Below, piece by piece: positions 1-7,717 of a stretch of DNA of 21,668 nt (position 1 is the stretch's first letter; every line of letters begins with the position of its first letter). Origin of the DNA: DATJSJ01 sp035504175 (lineage in GTDB: Bacteria > Pseudomonadota > Alphaproteobacteria > Acetobacterales > Acetobacteraceae); NCBI GenBank assembly GCA_035504175.1, contig DATJSJ010000141.1:1-21668 (forward strand), given 5' to 3'. Both the position numbers and the translations under genes were made by a program. The notes beneath the pieces were generated by a model. The model searched no databases, was not told the DNA's origin, and worked only from the letters and a program-made list of their open reading frames with translations.

Positions 1-1314
1 GTGGATATCGGCGTCAAGGTCGCCGCGCTGATGACCGAACCGATCATCCTGCGCCGCTTGTCGCGTCCGGTCGCGGCCGAGCGGGTGGTCTTTCCCGGCC
101 GCGCCGGCATCGATCCGGCACGACTCTCCGAGGCGTTCGGCGTGCCGTTCCAGCGCGGCCCCGACGAGATCGCCGACCTTCCCGCCTGGCTCGGCCATGG
201 CGGGCAGCCGCCCGACCTCTCCCGCCACGAAATCCGCATCTTCGCCGAGATCGTCGACGCGCCGCTGCTCGCGCCCGAAGCGCTCGACGCGCGCGCCGCC
301 GCATTGGCCGAAGCCGGCGCCGACGTGATCGATCTCGGCTGCAAGCCCGGCACGCCGTTTCCCACGTTGGAGGAGGCGGTGCGGCGGCTGCGCGCGCGCG
401 GGCTCACGGTCAGCGTCGACTCCGGCGATCCGGCGGAGCTGCGTCGCGGCGCGCTGGCCGGCGCGGACTACCTGCTCAGCCTGACCGAGGCGACGCTGGA
501 CGTGGCCGAGGGCACTGCGGCGGTGCCGGTGCTGGTGCCGGCCGCGCCGGGCGATCTGGAGAGCCTTCTGCGCGCGGCGGAGGCGGCAGCGGCGCGCGGG
601 CTGCCGTGCATCCTCGACTCCGTGCTCGACCCGATCCATTTCGGCTTCACCGCCTCGCTCGGCCGATACGCCGCGCTGCGCGCCCGGCTTCCTGACGCGG
701 AGATCCTGATGGGCACCGGCAATCTCACCGAGCTCACCGACGCGGATTCCTCGGGCGTCACCGCGCTGCTGGCCGGCGTGTGCTCCGAACTCGGCATCCG
801 CAACGTGCTGGTGGTGCAGGTGAGCCCGCACACACGCCGCACGGTCGCGGAGCACGACGCGGCGCGACGGATGATGTTCGCCGCCCGCGCCAATGCCGAT
901 CTGCCGCGCAATTACGGCGACTTGCTGCTGCAGGTGCATGACCGCGCGCCGTTCGCCCAGACGCCGGCGGAGATCGCCGCACTCGCGGCGGAGGTGCGGG
1001 ACGCGAACTACCGCATCGCCACCGCCGCCGACGGCATCCACGTCTTCCGCCAGAACATGCACGCCGTGGTCCAGGCGGCAATGGACGCGTTTCCGGCACT
1101 CGGCGTCGAGCGGGACGGCGCGCACGCCTTCTATCTCGGCACCGAGCTGATGAAGGCGGAGATCGCCTGGACGCTGGGCAAGCGCTACGTGCAGGACGAG
1201 GCGCTGCGCTGGGGCTGCGCTGCGCCGGCGACGCCGCGCGGGGCGACACGCCTGGCGGCGGCGGGACACACGCTGCGGGCGAAGCGGCACGGCGAGACGA
1301 CAGATGATCCGTGA
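1..1314 (+). CDS. DUF6513 / dihydropteroate synthase-like protein (5' truncated by window)
   Basis: The frame is open from the first base of the window and starts mid-domain (DIGVKVAALMT), so the N-terminus, probably some tens of residues, lies upstream; 437 residues are visible. The middle has a pterin-binding TIM-barrel signature of the dihydropteroate synthase type: DVIDLGCKPGTPFPT near residues 108-122, followed by a strand with VSVDSGDP near 137-144. This matches the archaeal MJ0107-like family (TIGR00284; DUF6513 at the N-terminus), which in bacteria occurs in methylotrophs within tetrahydromethanopterin/methanofuran gene clusters. Its reaction is not firmly established, so no gene symbol is given. 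The stop overlaps the start of the DUF447 gene by 11 bp, a pairing typical of these C1 clusters. The family assignment is strong; a role in H4MPT-linked formaldehyde oxidation is inferred from family and neighbour. Confidence 0.85.
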   Translation: MDIGVKVAALMTEPIILRRLSRPVAAERVVFPGRAGIDPARLSEAFGVPFQRGPDEIADLPAWLGHGGQPPDLSRHEIRIFAEIVDAPLLAPEALDARAAALAEAGADVIDLGCKPGTPFPTLEEAVRRLRARGLTVSVDSGDPAELRRGALAGADYLLSLTEATLDVAEGTAAVPVLVPAAPGDLESLLRAAEAAAARGLPCILDSVLDPIHFGFTASLGRYAALRARLPDAEILMGTGNLTELTDADSSGVTALLAGVCSELGIRNVLVVQVSPHTRRTVAEHDAARRMMFAARANADLPRNYGDLLLQVHDRAPFAQTPAEIAALAAEVRDANYRIATAADGIHVFRQNMHAVVQAAMDAFPALGVERDGAHAFYLGTELMKAEIAWTLGKRYVQDEALRWGCAAPATPRGATRLAAAGHTLRAKRHGETTDDP

Positions 1315-1867
1315 GTGCGTGGTGACCACGATCGGCGCCGACGGGCGGCCGCATATCGCGCCGCTCGGGCTGATCGCGGCGTCGGAGGGCTGGATCATCG
1401 CGCCGTTCCATCCGTCGAGCACGCTCGCCAATTTGCGTGCCGTGCCGTTCGCGATCGCCAATCACACCGACGACGTGCGGATCATCGCCGGCGCCCTGAC
1501 CGGCCGGCGCGACTGGCCGCTCCGCCCCGCCGCGCGCGTGCCGCCTCCCCGGCTTGCTGCTTCGCTCGCGCACGAGGAACTCGCGGTCGTCGCGGTGCAG
1601 GAGGACGCGCAGCGCCCACGCTTCCATTGCCGCGTCCTCCACCGCGAGACGCACGCGCCGTTCCGCGGCTTCAACCGCGCCCAGGGCGCGGTGGTCGAGG
1701 CGGCGATCCTGGTCAGCCGCCTCGCCATGCTGCCGCCGGACAAGGTCGACCGCGAGATCGACTACCTGCGCATCGCCATCGACAAGACGGCGGGGCCGGC
1801 GGAGCGCGAGGCCTGGGACTGGCTGATGGCGGCGGTTGCCGCCCATCGCGCGGACCGCGCGACGTGA
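1304..1867 (+). CDS. DUF447 domain protein, H4MPT/C1-cluster associated
   Basis: A 187-residue protein starting at an ATG inside the end of the DUF6513 gene (11-bp overlap), so probably translationally coupled. The N-terminus MIRECVVTTIGADGRPHIAPLGL resembles the split-barrel flavin-binding fold, and the LANLRAVPFAIANHTDDVRIIAGALTG stretch near residues 45-70 is typical of DUF447. The central HEELAVV...RPRFHCRVLHRE and the late GFNRAQGAVVEAAILVSRL segments also fit the family, which is shared by methanogens and H4MPT-using methylotrophic bacteria. FMN binding is likely from the fold, but no reaction is assigned. Together with the preceding gene it indicates an H4MPT-dependent formaldehyde oxidation module extending to the left of the window. 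It ends 19 bp before the convergent GntR gene. Confidence 0.85.
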   Translation: MIRECVVTTIGADGRPHIAPLGLIAASEGWIIAPFHPSSTLANLRAVPFAIANHTDDVRIIAGALTGRRDWPLRPAARVPPPRLAASLAHEELAVVAVQEDAQRPRFHCRVLHRETHAPFRGFNRAQGAVVEAAILVSRLAMLPPDKVDREIDYLRIAIDKTAGPAEREAWDWLMAAVAAHRADRAT

Positions 1868-1886
1868 GCCGGCGCGGCGGGCGGAT

Positions 1887-2630
1887 TCAGCCCGGATCGG
1901 CCTCGAAGTAGTTCGGGAGACGCTGCATCAGCCGCGGCAGGGATTCCAGCAGTTCCGCGAGATGCCGTTCCATCGCCGCCTCGGCGGCGTCCGGATCGCG
2001 CGCCGCGACGGCGTCGACGATCGCTGCGTGCTGCGCGAGCAGCCGCGACACCGGAGTCGCATCCGGCAGGCTGAGATAGCGCACGCGATCCATGTGCAGC
2101 TTCACGCCCTGCAACATGCGCCACACGTCGTCATGGCCGATCGCCTCGGCGAAGCTGCCATGCAGCCGGTCATCGAGCTGCAGGAATGCGGCATGATCGC
2201 CTTCCTGCTCCGCCGCCTGCTGCGCCTCGATCAGCGCCCGCATCCCTGCGATAGCCGCCGCGTCGGCCTCGACTGCCGCCTGCCGGATCACCGCGCGCTC
2301 CACGGCGGCGCGCAGGAAGCGGGCGCTTCGCACCTGGGCGACGGAGATGCGGGTGACCACGGTGCCGCGCTGCGCCAGCACTCGCACCAGGCCGATCTCC
2401 GCGAGCCGGATCAGCGCCTCGCGCACCGGCTGGCGGCTGACGCCGAGCATCAGCGCCAGATCGTTCTCCGAAAGTCGTTCGCCCGGCGGCAGAACATTCG
2501 TGATAATCCGGCTTTCCAGCACGCGCCGGACATGCGCCCCGACCGGGCCGGCCAACTGCCCGAGGGCAGCGGGCGGGTCTGCAGCCGGACCGGCATGGCG
2601 CAGCGTTGCTTGACCGGGGTCGGAGGCCAT
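1887..2630 (-). CDS. GntR-family regulator, FadR subfamily with FCD domain
   Basis: A 247-residue transcription factor. Residues about 30-95 form a winged helix-turn-helix with the GntR signature LPPGERLSENDLALMLGVSRQPVREALIRLAEIGLV. Residues about 100-230 form an all-helical FCD ligand domain with the expected metal ligands D153, H157, H201 and H223, so a divalent metal and a carboxylate ligand are likely. The ATG at 2630 is preferred; an upstream TTG at 2666 would run into the start codon of the divergent gene. It lies 35 bp from the divergently transcribed dehydrogenase, the usual position for the local regulator of a sugar-acid operon. By analogy with UxuR/ExuR/LgoR-type regulators it probably represses the 2666-7569 operon until a hexonate or hexuronate intermediate appears. 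The ligand is not deducible from the sequence. Confidence 0.9.
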   Translation of the reverse strand: MASDPGQATLRHAGPAADPPAALGQLAGPVGAHVRRVLESRIITNVLPPGERLSENDLALMLGVSRQPVREALIRLAEIGLVRVLAQRGTVVTRISVAQVRSARFLRAAVERAVIRQAAVEADAAAIAGMRALIEAQQAAEQEGDHAAFLQLDDRLHGSFAEAIGHDDVWRMLQGVKLHMDRVRYLSLPDATPVSRLLAQHAAIVDAVAARDPDAAEAAMERHLAELLESLPRLMQRLPNYFEADPG

Positions 2631-2638
2631 GCGAGGGC

Positions 2639-2654
2639 TATAGACGACTAGTAT
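2639..2654. promoter_or_regulatory. divergent control region with weak dyad, GntR operator candidate
   Basis: Only 35 bp separate the regulator and dehydrogenase start codons. Inside lies an A/T-rich stretch, unusual locally, with ATAGACGACTAGTAT at 2640-2654 (imperfect dyad, outer ATA/TAT arms, internal ACTAGT palindrome). It also carries a TATAGA hexamer that could serve as a -10 element. It does not match the classic FadR-type TNGTNNNACNA operator, so this is only a position-based suggestion. Confidence 0.25.
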
Positions 2655-2658
2655 GGAG
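2655..2658 (+). promoter_or_regulatory. ribosome binding site deciding the dehydrogenase start
   Basis: GGAG lies 7 nt before the ATG at 2666. It supports that start over a TTG at 2606, which would overlap the divergent regulator gene. Confidence 0.7.
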
Positions 2659-2665
2659 CAGCGCA

Positions 2666-3685
2666 ATGGTTGCGGTGGTCGCGCGGCAGCCCTTCGCCCT
2701 GGAACTCACCCCGTCGCGCGAGGCAGCGCCAGGCCCGGGCGAAGTCGCGGTGCACGTCCGCCGCGCCGGTATCTGTGGCTCCGACCTGCACATACTGCAC
2801 GGTTCCAATCCGTTCGCCACCTATCCCCGCATCCTCGGCCACGAGATCGCCGGCAGCGTTGTCGCGACCGGGCATGGTGTCGCGACCCTGCGGCCGGGCG
2901 ATGCCGTCGTCATCGATCCGGTGATCGCCTGCGGCCGATGCTACCCCTGCCGCATCGGGCGGCCAAATGTCTGCGCCCAACTGCAGGTGATCGGCGTGCA
3001 CGTGGATGGCGGCTTCCGCGATCAGCTTGTCGTGCCGGAAGCCAATGCGCTGCGTGTCTCGCCCGACCTCGCCCCCGCCGTCGCCGCGCTGGCCGAGCCG
3101 CTCTCCATTGCCGCGAACGTCACCAGCCGCACCGGTATCGGCGCGGACGACACGGTGCTGATCTTCGGCGCCGGGACGGTCGGGCTGACCGTGCTGCAGG
3201 TCGCCAAAATGCATGGCGCCCGCGCGATCGTTTGCGATCGCGAACCGGCGCGACTGGAACGGGCGCGCGATTTTGCCGCCGACCGCGTGATCGATTCGTC
3301 GCGCGAGGATGTCGCGGACGCGGTCGCACCCGAAAATGACGGGCTCGGCCCATCGCTGGTGATCGACGGCGCCGGCGCGCCGGAACTGCTCGACCTCGCC
3401 TGCCGGGTGGTGAGCCCGGCCGGCCGCATCGGCCTGCTCGGCTTCAGCCCCGAGCCCTCCGCCCTGGTGCAGAAGCTGGTGGTGGGCAAGGAGTTGACGA
3501 TCGCCGGATCGCGGCTGAACCGGCGGCTCCTGCCCACGGTGATCGGCTGGCTGGAGACCGGCCGGCTGCGGCCCGAGGCGATGATCACCCAGACCTTCCC
3601 GGCCGCGGACGCGCTCGCCGCCTTCGCACTGGTCGAGCAGCACCCCGAGCAAACGGTGAAGGTCCAGCTTGCCTTTGACGCGTAA
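2666..3685 (+). CDS. zinc-dependent medium-chain dehydrogenase, L-gulonate/L-galactonate 5-dehydrogenase (RspB) type
   Basis: A 339-residue NAD(P)-dependent MDR-family alcohol dehydrogenase. Catalytic zinc ligands are visible as C37 (GICGSD) and H59-E60 (GHE). The structural zinc lobe has C89, C92, C95 and C103. The Rossmann motif GAGTVGL follows around residue 169. The sequence is of the RspB/YjjN (LgoD) type, whose characterised members oxidise L-gulonate or L-galactonate at C5 to D-fructuronate or D-tagaturonate. It is first in an operon with a fructuronate reductase-like enzyme and mannonate dehydratase, so oxidation of L-gulonate to D-fructuronate is the most economical reading; a polyol or another hexonate is possible. 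The gap to the next gene is only 5 bp. Confidence 0.88.
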   Translation: MVAVVARQPFALELTPSREAAPGPGEVAVHVRRAGICGSDLHILHGSNPFATYPRILGHEIAGSVVATGHGVATLRPGDAVVIDPVIACGRCYPCRIGRPNVCAQLQVIGVHVDGGFRDQLVVPEANALRVSPDLAPAVAALAEPLSIAANVTSRTGIGADDTVLIFGAGTVGLTVLQVAKMHGARAIVCDREPARLERARDFAADRVIDSSREDVADAVAPENDGLGPSLVIDGAGAPELLDLACRVVSPAGRIGLLGFSPEPSALVQKLVVGKELTIAGSRLNRRLLPTVIGWLETGRLRPEAMITQTFPAADALAAFALVEQHPEQTVKVQLAFDA

Positions 3686-3690
3686 GCGTC

Positions 3691-5175
3691 GTGCCGCGCC
3701 TCTCCCGCGCCACACTTGATGCCGCCCGTCCGGGCGTCGCGCGTCCGCCGGTCCGGCCCGGAGGGCCGCCCGGCATCGTGCATCTCGGCCTCGGCGCCTT
3801 CGCCCGCGCGCATCTCGCCCTCTACACCGAGGAGGCGATGGCCGCCTCCGGCGAGACGGGCTGGGGCATCCTCGGCGTCAGCCTGCGCCGGCCCGACCAG
3901 CGCGACCGCCTGGCACCGCAGGACGGGCTGTACACGGCGCTCGAGCGCGGCGCCGAGGGCGTGAGCGCCCGCATCGTCGGCACGCTGGCCGGCGTGTCGG
4001 TGGCACCGGAGGATCCCGAGGCAGTCCTGGTGGCGCTGGCGGCGCCGTCGACCCGCGTGGTGACGCTGACCGTGACGGAGAAGGGCTACTGCCACGATCC
4101 GGCCGCGCTGCGGCTTGACTCGGCGCATCCGGACATCGAGCACGACCTCGCGCATCCATCGGCGCCGCGCAGCGCGCTTGGCTTCCTGGTCGAGGCGCTG
4201 CGGCGGCGCCGCGACGCCCTCCTGCCGCCGCCGACCGTGCTCTGCTGCGACAACCTGCCGGCGAACGGGCGCCTGCTCGGTGCGCTGGTCTGCGAGTTCG
4301 CCGCTCGGCGCGACCAGGGGCTCGCCGCCTGGATCGCGGCGGAGGCAGCGTTCCCCTGCTGCATGGTCGATCGCATCGTGCCGGAGGCGACGGCAGCCGA
4401 TCGGGAACAGGCGGCGGCACTGACCGGGCTCGACGATGCCGCCGTGGTGACGCACGAGCCGTTCCGGCAATGGGTGATCGAGGACCGGTTCGCGGCCGGC
4501 GCCCGCCCGGCCTGGGAGCGCGCCGGCGCCACATTGGTCGCGGACGTCGCCCCGTTCGAGCTGATGAAGCTGCGGCTGCTGAACGGCGCGCATTCCGCGC
4601 TTGCCTATCTCGGCTACCTGGCCGGGCACGCGACTATTGCCGAAGCGATCGCCGATCCAGCGCTGGCCGCATTCCTCGATCGGCTCTGGGCGGAGATCCT
4701 GCCCGAGGTGCCGCCGCCGCCGGCAACCGACCTCGCCGCCTACGTCGCGGCGCTACGCGCGCGCTTCGCCAATCCGGCGATCCGGCATCGCACCTGGCAG
4801 ATCGCGATGGACGGATCGCAGAAGCTGCCGCAGCGCCTGCTCGGCACGGTGCGGTCGCGGCTGGCGCGCGGCGCGCCTATTCCCTGCCTGGCCCTCGTGG
4901 TCGCGGCCTGGATTCGCTATGTCGGCGGCATCGACGAGGCCGGGCAGCCGATCGACGTGCGCGACCCGCTGGCCGGGTTGCTGCGTGCCCGCCTAGAGGC
5001 GGCGGGCGCGGAGCCTGCGGCACGAGTGCGGGCGGGACTCGGCGTCACCGCCGTGTTCGGCGCCGATCTCGCGGCCGATCCGGATTTCGGCGCTTCCGTA
5101 ACCAACGCCTACGCGAGGCTGCATCGCGAAGGGGCGGCTGCGGTCTGCGCCGCCCTGGCGGAGACGCACCCATGA
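3691..5175 (+). CDS. uxuB: mannitol dehydrogenase family oxidoreductase, probable fructuronate reductase
   Basis: A 494-residue long-chain polyol dehydrogenase of full family length, starting with GTG 5 bp after the previous stop. Near the N-terminus is the nucleotide-binding GLGAFARAH (residues 33-41). The catalytic signature KxxxxNxxH is intact as K293, N298 and H301 (ELMKLRLLNGAHS). Residues TVTEKGYCH (127-135) and CCDNLPANG (185-193) are typical of the family. D-mannitol, D-arabinitol, fructuronate and tagaturonate enzymes share this fold. The coupled UxuA gene favours NADH-dependent reduction of D-fructuronate to D-mannonate. Its stop overlaps the uxuA start as ATGA. With the preceding dehydrogenase the two steps would be redox-balanced. 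Substrate assignment is by context; the family is certain. Confidence 0.85.
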   Translation: MPRLSRATLDAARPGVARPPVRPGGPPGIVHLGLGAFARAHLALYTEEAMAASGETGWGILGVSLRRPDQRDRLAPQDGLYTALERGAEGVSARIVGTLAGVSVAPEDPEAVLVALAAPSTRVVTLTVTEKGYCHDPAALRLDSAHPDIEHDLAHPSAPRSALGFLVEALRRRRDALLPPPTVLCCDNLPANGRLLGALVCEFAARRDQGLAAWIAAEAAFPCCMVDRIVPEATAADREQAAALTGLDDAAVVTHEPFRQWVIEDRFAAGARPAWERAGATLVADVAPFELMKLRLLNGAHSALAYLGYLAGHATIAEAIADPALAAFLDRLWAEILPEVPPPPATDLAAYVAALRARFANPAIRHRTWQIAMDGSQKLPQRLLGTVRSRLARGAPIPCLALVVAAWIRYVGGIDEAGQPIDVRDPLAGLLRARLEAAGAEPAARVRAGLGVTAVFGADLAADPDFGASVTNAYARLHREGAAAVCAALAETHP

Positions 5176-6395
5176 ACGGATCCGAGACGATGGAACAGAC
5201 CTGGCGCTGGTTCGGCCCCGATGACCCGGTGCGGCTGCGCGACATCTGCCAGGCTGGTGCCACCGGCGTGGTCACCGCGCTGCACGACATTCCGTATGGC
5301 GTCGTGTGGCCGGTCGAACGCATCGCCGAGCGTCAGGCGGCGATCTCTGGCGATGCCTCGCTCGGTCTCACTTGGCGCGTCGTCGAAAGCCTTCCGGTGC
5401 ACGAGGACATCAAGCGCGGCAGCGGCGATCTCGACCGGCTGTTCGGCGCTTACCGCGATTCGCTGCGCAACCTGGCGCGCTGCGGCCTGCGCACGATCTG
5501 CTACAACTTCATGCCGATCCTCGACTGGACGCGCACCGAGCTGCGGGCGCCACTCCCGGGCGGCGGCACCGCCCTGCGCTTCAACGCGCATCACATCGCG
5601 GCCTTCGACTGCTTCATGCTGGCCCGCCCCGGCGCCGAGGCGGACCACGCGCCGGAGGTGCTGGCCCGCGCCCGGACCTGGTTCGACACCGCCGGCGAAG
5701 CCGGGCGCAACCAGCTCCTCGCCGCCATCATGTCCGGCCTGCCGGGCGCGTACGATCGCTACGACGTCCCCGGCCTGCGCCGCATGCTGGACAGCTATCG
5801 CGGCATCGACCAGGCGGCACTGCGCGCCAACCTCGCCCGTTTCCTGCGCGAGATCGTCCCCGCCGCGGAGGAATGCGGCATCCAACTCTGCATCCATCCG
5901 GACGACCCGCCGCGGCCGCTGCTCGGCCTCGCCCGCATCGTCTCCACGAAAGAGGACCTCGCCTTCATTCTCGACGCGGCGCCGAGCCCGGCCAACGGCA
6001 TCACGCTCTGCACCGGCTCGCTCGGCGCCGGCGCGCAGAACGACGTGCCCGCGATCGCGCGACGTTTCGCGCCGCACATCCGCTTCGCCCATCTGCGCAA
6101 CGTCACGAAGGAGCCGGACGGTTCGTTCATGGAGGCCGATCATCTCGGCGGCGACGTCGATATGATCGCGGTGCTGGTGACGCTGCTGGCAGAGCAGCGG
6201 CGCCGGCGCGAGGCGGGCGATGCGGATTGGCGCATCCCGATGCGGCCGGATCACGGCCACGAGCTGCTCGACGATGTCGGCAAGCCGACCCATCCCGGCT
6301 ACCCGGCGATCGGCCGCCTGCGCGGCCTCGCCGAACTAAGGGGTGCGATGCAGGCAATCGCGCAGATGAGGCTCGACGCCGAACTGGAATGGTAG
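5172..6395 (+). CDS. uxuA: mannonate dehydratase
   Basis: A 407-residue TIM-barrel enzyme close in length to E. coli UxuA (394). It converts D-mannonate to 2-keto-3-deoxy-D-gluconate in the cytoplasm. The start MNGSETMEQTWRWFGPDDPVRL carries the family N-terminus. The metal ligands known for UxuA are present: H242 (IHPDDPP), C280 (LCTGSLGAG), H307 (AHLRNV) and D360 (RPDHGH). HDIPYGVVWP (38-47) and YNFMPILDWTRT (111-122) are further family motifs. The ATG at 5172 overlaps the uxuB stop by 4 bp; a second ATG at 5190 is possible. No KDG kinase or aldolase is in the window, so the end product must be handled by genes elsewhere. Confidence 0.95.
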   Translation: MNGSETMEQTWRWFGPDDPVRLRDICQAGATGVVTALHDIPYGVVWPVERIAERQAAISGDASLGLTWRVVESLPVHEDIKRGSGDLDRLFGAYRDSLRNLARCGLRTICYNFMPILDWTRTELRAPLPGGGTALRFNAHHIAAFDCFMLARPGAEADHAPEVLARARTWFDTAGEAGRNQLLAAIMSGLPGAYDRYDVPGLRRMLDSYRGIDQAALRANLARFLREIVPAAEECGIQLCIHPDDPPRPLLGLARIVSTKEDLAFILDAAPSPANGITLCTGSLGAGAQNDVPAIARRFAPHIRFAHLRNVTKEPDGSFMEADHLGGDVDMIAVLVTLLAEQRRRREAGDADWRIPMRPDHGHELLDDVGKPTHPGYPAIGRLRGLAELRGAMQAIAQMRLDAELEW

Positions 6396-6440
6396 TATGA
6401 CGGCGCTCGCGGCTGGCGACGCCAGAACCGAAAACACACG

Positions 6441-6444
6441 GGAG
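6441..6444 (+). promoter_or_regulatory. ribosome binding site deciding the binding-protein start
   Basis: GGAG (with a preceding G, 6440-6444) lies 9 nt before the ATG at 6454 and selects it over the ATG at 6397, which has no comparable site and would add 19 charged residues before the signal peptide. Confidence 0.65.
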
Positions 6445-6453
6445 ACCTCCAGG

Positions 6454-7569
6454 ATGCTTTCCCCCTCGGCAGAGCTCGGCCGGGCGCGCCCGGTATCGCA
6501 TCGCATCCTTTCCACGGCCCTGCGCACGCTCCTTTTGACCACGGCCTCGCTCGCGGCGCTCCCTGCCGCGCAGGCGCAGGTTGCAACCGGCAGCACCGGT
6601 AGCAAGACCATCGCGCTCAGCAACTCCTATGCCGGCAACTCCTTCCGCCAGGTCATGATCAAGGACTGGGAGCGCGTGACGCACCAGGCCGTCGCCGACA
6701 AGACCATCGCCGGCGCCACCGTGGTGAACGCGGACAATTCGGTGACGCAGCAGGCGTCGCAGATGCAGAACCTGATCCTGCAGGGCTACAGCGGCATCGC
6801 CGTGCTCGCCGCCTCCTCGACCGCGCTGAATGGCGTGGTCAACACCGCCTGCCACGCCGGCATCACCGTCGTCTCCTTCGCCGGCATCGTCACCGCGCCC
6901 TGCGCCTATCAGGTGAACTACGACTGGGGCTCGTACGGCAGGCAGGAGATCGACTACATCGCCAAGCGCCTGAACGGCCACGGCAACATCCTCGAAATCC
7001 GCGGCATCGCCGGCGATTCCACCGACGCCGATATAAGCGCCGGCGTGCACAAGGCGATCAAGGACTATCCCGGCCTGAAGATCGTCGGCACGGTCTACGG
7101 TCAGTGGACCTCGTCGATCGCGCAGCGCGAGGTCGCCGGCATCCTGCCCTCGCTGCCGGAAGTCGATGCGGTCGTGACGCAGGGCGGCGACGGCTACGGT
7201 GCCGCAAAGGCATTCGAGGCCTCCGGGCGCAAGCTTCCGATCATCATCATGGGCAACCGCCAGGACGAACTCGCCTGGTGGAAACAGCAGCACGACAAGA
7301 CCGGCTACGAAACCTTCTCGATCTCGGCGACGCCGAGCATCTCCGAGATCACCTTCTGGGTGACGCAGCAGATCCTCGCCGGCAAGAAAGTGCCGAAACT
7401 GGTCGAGGTGCCGCTGCTGCGCATCGATCAGAACGAACTCGACGCCTACCTCAAGAGCATTCCGGTCGGCGGCGTCGCCAATCCCCCCTATCCGCGCGAC
7501 CTCGTCGTGAAGATCATCGACGCGAATATCAACCATACGCCGATGCCGCCGGTGCCGCCGCCGCAGTAG
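6454..7569 (+). CDS. periplasmic sugar-binding protein, RbsB/Peripla_BP_4 type
   Basis: A 371-residue ABC-type solute-binding protein of the type I periplasmic fold used for ribose, xylose and polyols. A Sec signal peptide spans residues 1-41: basic H16-R17, R24, hydrophobic LLLTTASLAALPAA, cleavage at AQA-Q. The mature start KTIALSNSYAGNSFRQVMI, the IAVLAASSTALNGVVNTACHAGITVVSFAG segment and the late DAVVTQGGDGYGAAKAFEASGR fit the fold. It follows uxuA after 58 bp with a good ribosome binding site, so it is probably co-transcribed and binds the hexonate, polyol or sugar feeding the pathway. No ATPase or permease gene accompanies it; the operon ends at the inverted repeat. The Pro-rich tail (MPPVPPPQ) is unremarkable. 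Confidence 0.88.
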   Translation: MLSPSAELGRARPVSHRILSTALRTLLLTTASLAALPAAQAQVATGSTGSKTIALSNSYAGNSFRQVMIKDWERVTHQAVADKTIAGATVVNADNSVTQQASQMQNLILQGYSGIAVLAASSTALNGVVNTACHAGITVVSFAGIVTAPCAYQVNYDWGSYGRQEIDYIAKRLNGHGNILEIRGIAGDSTDADISAGVHKAIKDYPGLKIVGTVYGQWTSSIAQREVAGILPSLPEVDAVVTQGGDGYGAAKAFEASGRKLPIIIMGNRQDELAWWKQQHDKTGYETFSISATPSISEITFWVTQQILAGKKVPKLVEVPLLRIDQNELDAYLKSIPVGGVANPPYPRDLVVKIIDANINHTPMPPVPPPQ

Positions 7570-7588
7570 AAAGAAAGGAAGGAAGAGT

Positions 7589-7612
7589 CTTCTTTTTCTG
7601 TAGAAAAAGAAG
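7589..7612. other. left-arm hairpin of the inverted repeat
   Basis: Perfect 10-bp stem CTTCTTTTTC / GAAAAAGAAG with loop TGTA, 20 nt after the binding-protein stop. It lacks the GC-rich stem and following T-run of a classic terminator, so termination would depend on the larger structure. Confidence 0.6.
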
Positions 7613-7686
7613 CAAAAAGACTTGCATTCGTTCTCTGGGCATTGGGCGAGCCCGTAGACTCGGCGCCAAACGAATGAAAGTTTTTT

Positions 7687-7710
7687 GGTTCTTTTTTACA
7701 AAAAAGAACC
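7687..7710. other. right-arm hairpin of the inverted repeat
   Basis: Perfect 11-bp stem GGTTCTTTTTT / AAAAAAGAACC separated by AC. It mirrors the left-arm hairpin and directly follows a T6 run (7681-7686) on the + strand. It starts 8 nt past the oxidoreductase stop on the - strand. Confidence 0.6.
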
Positions 7711-7717
7711 TCTTCCT

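Noticed and set aside
2639..2654. A firm GntR operator call in the divergent promoter
   Set aside because: The dyad is imperfect and does not match the TNGTNNNACNA pattern; only position supports it, so it is listed at low confidence.
3022..4629. Long open frame on the minus strand opposite the dehydrogenase and uxuB genes
   Set aside because: The translation is low-complexity (Arg/Ala/Gly/Asp-rich) without any family motif, while the plus-strand frames carry complete catalytic signatures. Very high GC produces such antisense frames throughout the window.
7620..7680. Small RNA gene or CRISPR-like array within the A/T-rich spacer
   Set aside because: There are no repeat-spacer units, and the sequence is better explained by one long inverted repeat with internal hairpins.
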